Under the pieces are notes generated by a model that searched no databases, was not told the DNA's origin, and was given only the letters and a program-made list of their open reading frames with translations. The position numbers were made by a program, and so were the translations under genes. Shown one piece after another: positions 57,089-64,000 of a DNA stretch of 64,000 bases (position 1 is its first letter; each line of letters starts with the position of its first letter). Source of the stretch: Streptomyces sp. ISL-12 (GTDB lineage: Bacteria; Actinomycetota; Actinomycetes; Streptomycetales; Streptomycetaceae); NCBI RefSeq assembly GCF_018614415.1, contig NZ_JAGGOO010000071.1, forward strand, positions 40,202 to 104,201. The letters run 5' to 3'.

Positions 57089-57499
57089 ATGTCAGATGAC
57101 GAGTCGTACGAGCTGCTCGGGTTCGACAACGTGCTGCTGCCGGTCGGGGATCTCGGCGAGGCGGTGGAGTTCTACGAGCGGGCCGGGTTCGAGGTCGGGT
57201 TCCGGTTCGACGAGGGCGGGATCGCGCTGCTGAAGGCCGGCAAGGAGACGCCCGGGATCCTGCTGCGCCACGAGGACGGGTTCGGGCACCGGCCGCCGCC
57301 CTGGCCGTCCCCCCGGGTCTGGCTGGAGGTGCCGGACGCCAAGGCCGCCGCGCGGGCACTGACGGACGCCGGGGTCGAGCCGTACGACGGGCCCTTCTCC
57401 AGCGCCACCGGATGGACGGTCGAGTTCGCCGACCCCTGGGGCAACGTGGTCGGGCTGACCGACTACCGCAAGCGGCCCCAGCTCGCCCGCCGCGCGTGA
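57089..57499 (+). CDS. VOC family (glyoxalase-like) protein
   Basis: A 136-residue vicinal-oxygen-chelate protein with the two beta-alpha-beta3 units: FDNVLLPVGDLGEAVEFYERAGFEVGFRF and later RVWLEVPDAKAAARALTDAG, ending in TVEFADPWGNVVGLTDY. The conserved Glu of the last strand is present. It may be a metalloenzyme, a bleomycin-type binding protein, or an enzyme of small-molecule metabolism. A TACCCT box lies at 57077-57082, 6 nt before the ATG, and no ribosome binding site is seen, so leaderless translation is likely. Confidence 0.85.
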   Translation: MSDDESYELLGFDNVLLPVGDLGEAVEFYERAGFEVGFRFDEGGIALLKAGKETPGILLRHEDGFGHRPPPWPSPRVWLEVPDAKAAARALTDAGVEPYDGPFSSATGWTVEFADPWGNVVGLTDYRKRPQLARRA

Positions 57500-57521
57500 C
57501 GCGGGCCACCCACCCCTTGAG

Positions 57522-57550
57522 TTGAACACGTTCAAAAGCAGGTCTAGAGT
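57522..57550 (+). promoter_or_regulatory. Promoter of the membrane protein/DCC/TetR operon, with operator over -35
   Basis: TTGAAC (57522-57527) and TAGAGT (57545-57550) form a sigma-70-type -35/-10 pair with a 17-bp spacer. The -35 is part of the dyad TTGAACACGTTCAA (57522-57535), which has perfect 6-bp arms and a 2-bp centre. A repressor bound here would block RNA polymerase. Confidence 0.72.
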
Positions 57551-57566
57551 CTCTCCTGTCAGCGTT

Positions 57567-57580
57567 TTGAACGCGTTCAA
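57567..57580. promoter_or_regulatory. Second TTGAACNNGTTCAA operator
   Basis: TTGAACGCGTTCAA is a perfect 14-bp palindrome starting 45 bp after the first copy. It lies downstream of the predicted start of transcription and ends 13 bp before the ATG at 57594. The pair brackets the promoter. The TetR regulator encoded third in this operon is the likely binder. Confidence 0.75.
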
Positions 57581-57593
57581 GAAGGGGTGGGGC

Positions 57594-58001
57594 ATGGACC
57601 GCACCGTCATCGCCTACGTCATCTACCTGGCCGTCAGCATCGGGCTGACCATCTGGGTGGCCCGTACGCTCAGCCGCAACGGGCGGGTCTTCCTCGCCGA
57701 CGTACTGCACGGCAACGAGAAGCTCGCCGACGCGGTCAACCACCTCCTGGTGGTCGGCTTCTACCTCGTCAACCTCGGCTTCGTCGCCCTCTACCTCAGC
57801 GGCGACGAGACCATCACCGACACCCGTGGCATCTTCGAGGCCCTGTCGACCAAGCTCGGCGTGGTGCTGCTGGTCCTCGGCGTGATGCACCTGGGCAACG
57901 TGTACGTGCTCAACCGCATCCGGCGGCGCGGGGTGATGGAGCGGGAGCAGACGCCGCCCGTGCCGCCGCAGGGCTGGGTGGCTCCGACGGTCGGGCACTG
58001 A
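57594..58001 (+). CDS. Small integral membrane protein
   Basis: A 135-residue protein with three or four hydrophobic segments (VIAYVIYLAVSIGLTIWVA, LLVVGFYLVNLGFVALYLS, KLGVVLLVLGVMHLGNVYVL). It is not assigned to a known family by me; it recalls small streptomycete membrane proteins next to DCC thiol-oxidoreductases. The ATG at 57594 has GAAGGGGTGGGG upstream. The DCC gene follows by 4 bp. It is the first gene of an operon controlled by the TTGAACNNGTTCAA pair. Confidence 0.75.
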   Translation: MDRTVIAYVIYLAVSIGLTIWVARTLSRNGRVFLADVLHGNEKLADAVNHLLVVGFYLVNLGFVALYLSGDETITDTRGIFEALSTKLGVVLLVLGVMHLGNVYVLNRIRRRGVMEREQTPPVPPQGWVAPTVGH

Positions 58002-58005
58002 GCCG

Positions 58006-58479
58006 GTGCCGGCCGAGACGGCCGCCGTACCCGTACGGCGGCTCACCGTCCTCTACGACGCCGAGTGCGCCCTGTGCGCCTTCGTACGGGACTGGCTGAC
58101 GCGCCAGCCGCACCTGGTGGAGCTGGAGCCGGTCCCCGCCGGGTCCGCCGAGGCCCGCCGCCGGTTCCCCGGCCTGGACCACGCCGCCACCCTCGACGAG
58201 ATCACCGTCGTCGGGGACGCCGGGCAGGTCTACCGGGGTGCCGCCGCCTGGATCGTCGTGCTGTGGGCACTGCGCGAGCACCGGCCGCTCGCCCACCGGC
58301 TCAGCACCCTCTCGGGGGCGAAGCTGGCCAAGGGCGCGGTGCTGGCCGCCGCCAAGTGGCGGGGCGCCCGGTGGGGCGGCCAGGCGTACCGCCGGGCCGA
58401 CGGCTGGACGTACCATCCGAGCGCCGGCTGGACGTACACCGCGCCGGGCTGTGCCGACGGCTCCTGCCGCACTGGCTAG
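58006..58479 (+). CDS. DCC family thiol-disulfide oxidoreductase-like protein (DUF393)
   Basis: A 157-residue protein with the DCC start: RLTVLYDAECALCAFVRDWL, where D-x-E-C-x2-C gives the redox-like Cys pair. The later GAAAWIVVLWAL and YRRADGWTYHPSAGWTYTAPGC with a Cys-rich end are typical of actinobacterial members. It may reduce or isomerise disulfides. It follows the membrane protein by 4 bp, so the two are co-translated and probably work together at the membrane. No precise substrate is known. Confidence 0.83.
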   Translation: MPAETAAVPVRRLTVLYDAECALCAFVRDWLTRQPHLVELEPVPAGSAEARRRFPGLDHAATLDEITVVGDAGQVYRGAAAWIVVLWALREHRPLAHRLSTLSGAKLAKGAVLAAAKWRGARWGGQAYRRADGWTYHPSAGWTYTAPGCADGSCRTG

Positions 58480-58488
58480 GCTCTGGAC

Positions 58489-59244
58489 GTGCCCGCGAAG
58501 AACGACGGCCCCGGTGACGGAGCCCACCTCAGCAAGTCCGAGCAGACCCGCGCCCTGATCCTGGAGACGGCGATGCGGCTGTTCCAGGAGCGGGGGTACG
58601 ACAAGACCACCATGCGGGCCATCGCCCAGGAGGCCGGGGTCTCCGTCGGCAACGCCTACTACTACTTCGCCGGCAAGGAACACCTCATCCAGGGCTTCTA
58701 CGACCGGATCGCCACCGAGCACCAGGCGGCGGTCCGGGACGTGCTGGCGCGGGAGACCGACCTGGAGGCCCGGCTGGCGGGCGTGCTGAAGGTGTGGCTG
58801 GACATCGCGACGCCGTACCACGAGTTCGCGGTCCAGTTCTTCAAGAACGCCGCCGACCCGGACAGCCCGCTCAGCCCGTTCTCCCCGGAGTCGGAGCACG
58901 CGCGCGTGGAGGCCATCAGCGTCCACCGGGCGGTGCTGGCCGGGACGAAGACCAAGGTGCCGGAGGAGCTGCGGGACATCCTGCCGGAGCTGATGTGGCT
59001 GTCGCAGATGGGACTCGTCCTGTACTGGATCTTCGACCGGACCGAGGGCCGCGAGCGCAGCTACCGGCTGGCCGAGCGCGGCGCCCGGCTGACCGCGCGG
59101 GGCGTCGTGCTGGCCCGGTTCCGGGTGCTGCGCCCGCTGGTGCGCGAGGTGCACGAGCTGTTCACGGACTTCCTGCCGGGCATGACGGCGGCGCTGCCCG
59201 ATCCCGGCAGGAAGAGGCAGCGCCCGTCGGACGGGGTCAGTTGA
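58489..59244 (+). CDS. TetR family transcriptional regulator
   Basis: A 251-residue TetR/AcrR regulator. The HTH is LILETAMRLFQERGYDKTTMRAIAQEAGVSVGNAYYYFAGKEHLIQGFY (about 24-72). The C-terminal domain is helical and large, ending in a basic KRQRPSDG tail. A TAGGCT box at 58477-58482, 6 nt before the GTG, suggests it can also be made from its own leaderless transcript. It is the third gene of the operon whose promoter carries two TTGAACNNGTTCAA sites and is the likely binder. Its 3' end overlaps the convergent MMPL gene by 8 bp (59237-59244). Confidence 0.9.
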   Translation: MPAKNDGPGDGAHLSKSEQTRALILETAMRLFQERGYDKTTMRAIAQEAGVSVGNAYYYFAGKEHLIQGFYDRIATEHQAAVRDVLARETDLEARLAGVLKVWLDIATPYHEFAVQFFKNAADPDSPLSPFSPESEHARVEAISVHRAVLAGTKTKVPEELRDILPELMWLSQMGLVLYWIFDRTEGRERSYRLAERGARLTARGVVLARFRVLRPLVREVHELFTDFLPGMTAALPDPGRKRQRPSDGVS

Positions 59245-61639
59245 CCGCGTCGACCTCGTGCCCGGCCAGCTCCACGTCGTGCGTGAGCGGGCCGTCGGCC
59301 ACGGTGACGTGCGCGGCCCGGGAGCCGTACCCGGGGGCGGTCGTCGCCAGCAGGTAGGTGCCCGGCGCGGGGACGGCGAGGATGTACGAGCCGTCGGCGA
59401 GGGCCGTGACGTGGTCGAGCCGCCGGCCGCCGGACGACAGCAGGGTGACGGACGCGCCCTCGACGGGGCCGCCGTCGGCGGTGCGGACGAAGCCGTGCAC
59501 GACCGAGGCGGGTCCCTCCGGAGCCGCCGGCTCCTCGGCCGGCTCCACGGCCAGGTGCGGCAGCCGCTTGTCCAGGCCCTTCGGCAGCCACCAGTTGGAC
59601 CGGCCCAGCAGGTACATCGCCGCCGGGACCAGCGCCGTACGCAGGATGAAGGCGTCCAGCGCGACCGCCGCCGCCAGGCCGATGCCCGCCATCGCGCCCT
59701 CCGTGTCGCCGCTGAGCACGAACGCGGCGAACACGCTGACCATGATCAGGGCGGCGGAGTTGATGACCCGGCTGGTCTCGGCGAGGCCGACCCGCACCGC
59801 GCGGGCGTTGTCCTTGGTGTGCACCCACTCCTCATGCATCCGGCTCACCAGGAAGACCTGGTAGTCCATCGACAGGCCGAACAGCAGCGACAGCATGATG
59901 ACCGGCAGGAAGGAGGTGATCGGCCCCTCCGCGCCGAAGCCGAGGGCCTCCGAGCCCCAGCCCCACTGGAAGACCGCCACCAGCACGCCGAACGACGCGG
60001 CGGCGGCCACCAGGTTCATCACGGCGGCCGTCAGCGGCACCACCAGGGACCGGAACGCGACCAGGAGCAGCAGGAAGCCCAGCGCGATGATGGTGGCGAC
60101 GAAGTACGGCAGCCGGTCCCCGGTGACGGTCGCGAAGTCCTTGAAGACGGCCGTCACCCCGCCGACGTGCGCGTCCACGCCCGCCTGGGGGATCACGTCG
60201 TCGCGCAGCCGGTCGATCAGCTGGTCCGTCTCCACGGACTGCGGTGAGGTCGTCGGCACCACCTGGATGACGGAGATCCCGTTCGCGGGCGGTACGGCGG
60301 CCACCTGGGCGACGCCCTCGGTGGACTCGATCGCCCGGACCAGGCCGGTGGGGGCATCGCCTTCCACGACCACCTGGAGCGGGCCGTTGAAGCCCGGGCC
60401 GAAGCCCTCGGCGAGCAGGTCGTACGCCTGCCGGGTGGTGGTGGACTCCGGCAGGTTGCCCTGGTCGCTGGCGCCGAGCCGCAGCGAGAAGACGGGGATG
60501 GCGAGCACCGCCATCACCACGACGGCCACCGCGGCGGTACCGCGCGGGCGCCGCTGCACGAACGCCGCCCAGCGCGCCGCGAGACCGGCCGACTCCTTCG
60601 GCTCCGGTCCCGTCGCGGCCAGCCGCCGCCGCTGCCGCCGGCTGAGCACCCGCATGCCGAGCACGCCGAGCAGCGCGGGCAGCAGGGTGACGGCCGCGAG
60701 CACGCTGAGGACGACGGTCAGCGAGGTGGCGACGACCACGCCGTTCAGGAAGTCCATGTTCATCACCAGCATCCCGGCGAGCGCGATGCACACCGTGCCG
60801 CCCGCGAACAGCACCGCCCGTCCGGAGGTGTTGAGGGCGGTCACGGCCGCCTCCTCCGGTTCCATGCCGCGCAGGATGCCGCGCCGGTGCCGGGTGACGA
60901 TGAACAGGGCGTAGTCGATGCCGACGCCGAGGCCGATGAGCGTGGCCAGCAGCGGGGCCACCTCGGGCACGTCGGTGACGTGGCTGAGCAGGGTCGTGGA
61001 CATCAGGCCGCTCGCCACACCGGCGATCGCGGTGACCAGCGGCAGCAGCATCGCGAACAGCGACCCGAAGGTCAGGAACAGGACGATGGCCGCCGCCCCG
61101 ATGCCGACCAGTTCGGCGGTGCCCATCGGCAGCTCCTGGGTGCGGGCGATGGCCTGCCCGCCCAGCTCCACCGTCAGCCCGGCGCGTTCGGCGTCCTGCG
61201 CCGTGTCCACGACGTCCTCGATCACCGCCAGTTCCACGGAGTTGGCCTGCTCGGTGAAGGTGACCTGGGCGTACGCGATCGTCCCGTCCCGGCTCACCTG
61301 GGCCGCGCCGTCGGCGCCGTAGGGGCTGCTGACCGCGCCGACCCCCTCCATCCGCCCGATCTGCTCCAGTGCGGGTTCGATCCGGGACCGTACGGAGGCG
61401 TCCCGCACCGAGCCCTCGTCGACCTTCCACACCACCGTGTCGGTGTCGCCGGAACTCTCCGGGAACGCCTTCTCCATCAGGTCGAAGGCCTCGCTGGAGT
61501 CCGTGTCCGGCAGCGAGAAGACGTTCGAGTAGCTCGTCCCCGCGGCCGAACCCCCCGCCACGAGCCCGAACACCGCCCCCGCCCACAACACCAGGACCAC
61601 CAGCCGGTGCCGGTAGCACCATCGCGCCAATGCCGTCAC
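59237..61639 (-). CDS. MMPL family transporter with C-terminal carboxypeptidase-regulatory-like domain
   Basis: An 800-residue RND/MMPL-type membrane transporter with two sets of about six segments. It has an extracytoplasmic loop after the first segment (TSYSNVFSLPDTDSSEAFD) and the proton-path segments GLGVGIDYALFIVTRHRRG and LLFGLSMDYQVFLVSRMHEEW. After about residue 710 it carries a beta-sandwich of the carboxypeptidase-regulatory/SdrD type (VVHGFVRTADGGPVEGASVTLLSSGGRR, DGSYILAVPAPGTYLLATTAPGY), unusual in this family. The GTG at 61639 has AAGGAG seven bases upstream; a TTG at 61645 does not. It may export lipids or natural products. It is divergent from an OmpR-type system. Confidence 0.9.
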   Translation of the reverse strand: MTALARWCYRHRLVVLVLWAGAVFGLVAGGSAAGTSYSNVFSLPDTDSSEAFDLMEKAFPESSGDTDTVVWKVDEGSVRDASVRSRIEPALEQIGRMEGVGAVSSPYGADGAAQVSRDGTIAYAQVTFTEQANSVELAVIEDVVDTAQDAERAGLTVELGGQAIARTQELPMGTAELVGIGAAAIVLFLTFGSLFAMLLPLVTAIAGVASGLMSTTLLSHVTDVPEVAPLLATLIGLGVGIDYALFIVTRHRRGILRGMEPEEAAVTALNTSGRAVLFAGGTVCIALAGMLVMNMDFLNGVVVATSLTVVLSVLAAVTLLPALLGVLGMRVLSRRQRRRLAATGPEPKESAGLAARWAAFVQRRPRGTAAVAVVVMAVLAIPVFSLRLGASDQGNLPESTTTRQAYDLLAEGFGPGFNGPLQVVVEGDAPTGLVRAIESTEGVAQVAAVPPANGISVIQVVPTTSPQSVETDQLIDRLRDDVIPQAGVDAHVGGVTAVFKDFATVTGDRLPYFVATIIALGFLLLLVAFRSLVVPLTAAVMNLVAAAASFGVLVAVFQWGWGSEALGFGAEGPITSFLPVIMLSLLFGLSMDYQVFLVSRMHEEWVHTKDNARAVRVGLAETSRVINSAALIMVSVFAAFVLSGDTEGAMAGIGLAAAVALDAFILRTALVPAAMYLLGRSNWWLPKGLDKRLPHLAVEPAEEPAAPEGPASVVHGFVRTADGGPVEGASVTLLSSGGRRLDHVTALADGSYILAVPAPGTYLLATTAPGYGSRAAHVTVADGPLTHDVELAGHEVDAVN

Positions 61640-61802
61640 GCCCAAACTCCTTCATTCCAGGAAAAGTCGGTCGGTCCCCCCAGGTCCTGCGCCTCAGAAT
61701 CGGGGGCGCGGCGCGGGCGTGGACACCGGCTGGGCCCGACTCTCAAGGAACTCCAAAGCGGGAACCGCCCCCGCCGCCGGTGCCCGCGCCGATACTGGGG
61801 GC

Positions 61803-62492
61803 ATGACGACGGGTCCCGGCACCGTGCTGGTGGTGGAGGACGAACCGAGCATCGCGGACGTCCTCGCCATCGCCCTGCGCTTCCACGGCTTCGAGGTGAT
61901 GTGCGCGGCCACCGTCCGCGACGCCCTCGCGCTCGCCGGGACCACCCGGCCGGACGCGGCACTGCTCGACGTGATGCTGCCCGACGGCGACGGCCGCGCG
62001 CTCGGCAAGGAACTGCGCTCCCGGCACCCCGAGTTGGCGCTCGTCTTCCTCACCGCCCGCGACGCGCCCGCCGAGATCGTCGGCGCGCTCGGCTTCGGCG
62101 ACGACTACATCACCAAGCCGTTCAACATCGACGAGGTGGTCGCCCGCGTCCAGGCGGTGCTGCGCCGGGTCCGCCCCGCCGACGTACTGCCCGAACGGCC
62201 CCCGCTCACCTACGGCGACCTGGAGCTGGACGAGACGACGTACACGGCCCGGCGCGGCGACCGCTCGGTCGAGCTGACCCCGACCGAGTACGCGCTCTTG
62301 CGCTTCCTGGTGCGCAACGGCGGCCGGATCGTGCCCAAGGACCAACTGCTGCGCCACGTCTGGCAGTACGAGCACGCGCCGTCCGAGTCGACCGTCGTGG
62401 AGACCTACGTCAGCTACCTGCGGCGCAAGCTGGACGCGCTGGGACCGCCGCTGATCACCACGCGGCGGGGCGTCGGATACGGGCTCGCGTGA
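61803..62492 (+). CDS. OmpR/PhoB-family response regulator
   Basis: A 229-residue response regulator. Acidic VEDE at 11-14, phosphorylation site D56 in LLDVMLP, T in FLTARD and K in ITKPF. The winged HTH follows at about 130-225 (LTPTEYALLRFLVRNGGRIVPKDQLLRHVW and TYVSYLRRKL). A GATACT box lies at 61791-61796, 6 nt before the ATG, indicating leaderless translation. It is coupled to the kinase by a GTGA overlap. The divergent MMPL transporter is a natural target. Confidence 0.93.
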   Translation: MTTGPGTVLVVEDEPSIADVLAIALRFHGFEVMCAATVRDALALAGTTRPDAALLDVMLPDGDGRALGKELRSRHPELALVFLTARDAPAEIVGALGFGDDYITKPFNIDEVVARVQAVLRRVRPADVLPERPPLTYGDLELDETTYTARRGDRSVELTPTEYALLRFLVRNGGRIVPKDQLLRHVWQYEHAPSESTVVETYVSYLRRKLDALGPPLITTRRGVGYGLA

Positions 62493-63952
62493 GGGCCCTG
62501 CGGCGCGTCCTGTTCCGGCGCGGGCGGGGCATCCCCTCGCTGCGCGCCAAGCTGGCGGTGGCGAACATGGCACTGCTGGCCGTCGGCGTCGTCGTGGCGA
62601 CCGCGGTCAGCCTGGTGGGCATGCGGCACTACCTGATCGACCAGATCGACGCCGAGCTGCTCCGTACCCGCCAGTCGCTGGGCACCGCGCCGCTCACCAT
62701 GGAGCAGCTCGACGCGCTGGGCGCGGTGACGCTGGTCCGGGACCGGTTCCTGAACGGCGACGCGGGCGACCGGGCACCGGACAGCCTCGTCGCCGCCACC
62801 GACCGCCGGGGCCGGGCGCTCGCCCTCGCCGGGTACGAGCCGACCGACGGCCAGCGGGCCCTGGCCGCCGCGGTGGCCGACCCGGCGCCGCTGGCGGACG
62901 ACCCCGAGCCGCACGACGTCACCGTGCGCGACACCGCCTACCGGGTCACCGCGACCCGGCTCTCCGACGGGACGTTCGTCCTGGTCGCCGCCTCCACCGA
63001 CGCCCTGCACACCGGCGTCGCCAAGGCCCTCCGGCTCGACCTGGGCGTCGGCACGCTGCTGCTGGCGACGCTGGCCTGGCTGACGATGATGAGCGTGCGG
63101 CGCCGGATGCGGCCCCTGGAGGACATGGTGGAGACCTCGTCGGCGATCGCCGAGGGCGACCTGACCCGGCGGGTGCCCTCCAGCCGGGAGGCCACCGCGG
63201 AGGTGGAGCAACTGCGGCTCGCGCTGAACTCCATGCTGCACCAGGTGGAGTCGGCGTACCGCACGCGCGAGCGCAGCACGGCCCAGCTGCGCCGCTTCGT
63301 CGCCGACGCCTCGCACGAACTGCGCACCCCGCTGGCCGCGATACGCGGCTACCTCCAGCTCTACGACAAGGGCATGCTGCGCGAGCCGGCCGAGCGGAAG
63401 CGGGCCTGGGAGCGGGTGCTGGCGGAGGCCGACCGGATGGGGCGGCTGGTGGACGAGCTGCTCACCCTCGCCCGCCTCGACCAGCGCCCCGAGCTGCGGC
63501 TGCGCCCGGTCGACGTCGGCCGGCTGCTGCGGGACGCGGCCGAGGACCTGCGCGTCCAGCAGCCCGAGCGGCCGGTCACCGTGGACGCCGAGGGGGCGCT
63601 GACGGTGTGCGCCGACGAGTCGGGGCTGCGGCAGGTGGTCGGCAACCTGGTGGCGAACGTACGGGTGCACACCCCGGCGGACGTGCCGGTACGGCTCGCC
63701 GCGGAGCGTGTCGACGGGGTCGTGCGGCTGTCGGTCGAGGACAAGGGGCCGGGGCTGACGGCGGAGGACGCGGCCCGGGTCTTCGACCGGTTCTTCCGGG
63801 CGGGCGGCGGCGCGGGCAGCGGCCTGGGGCTGGCGATCGTGCAGGGCGCGGTGCACGCCCACGGCGGGGAGGTGGACGTGCGGACCGCGCCGGGCGAGGG
63901 GCTCGCGGTGACGGTGGTGCTGCCCGACCGGGCGGGGGCGGGGGCGGGGTGA
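62489..63952 (+). CDS. Sensor histidine kinase (OmpR-type partner)
   Basis: A 487-residue membrane kinase. Two transmembrane segments (about 22-44 and 184-202) flank an outer sensor domain, followed by HAMP (RRMRPLEDMVETSSAIAEGDLTRRV). The phosphoacceptor motif is ADASHELRTPLAAIRGYL with H276. The ATP-binding part has VVGNLVANVRVHTP, KGPGLTAEDAARVFDRFFRA and GSGLGLAIVQG. In the N-box, VHTP replaces the usual KHTP-like end. It overlaps the response regulator by four bases. The signal is unknown. Confidence 0.93.
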   Translation: MRALRRVLFRRGRGIPSLRAKLAVANMALLAVGVVVATAVSLVGMRHYLIDQIDAELLRTRQSLGTAPLTMEQLDALGAVTLVRDRFLNGDAGDRAPDSLVAATDRRGRALALAGYEPTDGQRALAAAVADPAPLADDPEPHDVTVRDTAYRVTATRLSDGTFVLVAASTDALHTGVAKALRLDLGVGTLLLATLAWLTMMSVRRRMRPLEDMVETSSAIAEGDLTRRVPSSREATAEVEQLRLALNSMLHQVESAYRTRERSTAQLRRFVADASHELRTPLAAIRGYLQLYDKGMLREPAERKRAWERVLAEADRMGRLVDELLTLARLDQRPELRLRPVDVGRLLRDAAEDLRVQQPERPVTVDAEGALTVCADESGLRQVVGNLVANVRVHTPADVPVRLAAERVDGVVRLSVEDKGPGLTAEDAARVFDRFFRAGGGAGSGLGLAIVQGAVHAHGGEVDVRTAPGEGLAVTVVLPDRAGAGAG

Positions 63953-64000
63953 GGGCGCCGACCCCGGCGAAGGGAACGGGCCCGGTCCGAGCACACCCAC

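Overview
The window is high-GC DNA typical of a streptomycete. GTG starts are frequent, many adjacent genes overlap by ATGA or GTGA, several starts look leaderless, and codon third positions are almost all G or C. I recognise 50 intact or window-truncated protein genes, one multi-frameshifted pseudogene and one possible gene remnant. I see no rRNA, tRNA, CRISPR array or insertion sequence. From memory, and not checked, the order bmp-bmp ... nonulosonate glycan genes ... sdhCDAB follows a conserved chromosomal arm of Streptomyces coelicolor. The 2-14 kb and 26-51 kb stretches look more variable.

Region by region: (1) 1-2001: two tandem BMP-family nucleoside-type substrate-binding lipoproteins (the first cut by the window edge), each preceded by the same 15-bp near-palindrome. 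(2) 2228-7239: a compact accessory module made of an XRE regulator, a resolvase-like protein without the catalytic serine, a small Cys-containing protein, a radical SAM enzyme with an unusual five-fold C-x-P tail, an APH-type kinase, and a PCMT-like methyltransferase broken by at least four frameshifts. (3) 7305-14186: an M20 amidohydrolase, a GNAT, a darcynin/LysR divergent pair, an FAD monooxygenase/TetR divergent pair, and a Tat-exported esterase. (4) 14218-27834: a surface-glycan cluster built around a nonulosonic (sialic-type) acid. It has a NeuB-type synthase, a CMP-transferase fused to a HAD phosphatase, polysialyltransferase-like enzymes, a GT2, a methyltransferase-fold protein, a GT8-TPR-pyruvyltransferase fusion, a GT29-like sialyltransferase homologue and an acyltransferase. 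This fits the teichulosonic-acid type wall polymer known from streptomycetes. (5) 27874-36899: a TetR/FAD-monooxygenase pair with two 15-bp operators, a CPBP protease, a NarL-type two-component system, a LysE exporter, an L,D-transpeptidase lipoprotein, and an ECF sigma factor with a putative membrane regulator.

(6) 37239-48987: a complete myo-inositol catabolic operon on the minus strand (iolC, aldolase, iolB, iolD, mmsA/iolA, iolE, transporter, iolG, isomerase) read away from a LacI-type regulator, with a 16-bp near-palindrome between them. (7) 49164-52651: two hypothetical proteins, a GH20 lipoprotein hexosaminidase and an OHCU decarboxylase-like protein. (8) 52862-56278: the succinate dehydrogenase operon sdhCDAB, closed by a strong terminator. 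(9) 56427-63952: a Uma2 nuclease-fold protein, a VOC protein, a membrane protein/DCC protein/TetR operon with a promoter flanked by two TTGAACNNGTTCAA operators, an MMPL transporter with a fused carboxypeptidase-regulatory-like domain, and an OmpR-type two-component system.

The parts most worth a second look are the radical SAM module with its C-x-P tail and decayed methyltransferase, and the glycan cluster with its fused enzymes and GT29 homologue. The paired operators at 28.55 kb and 57.5 kb are the clearest regulatory sites.
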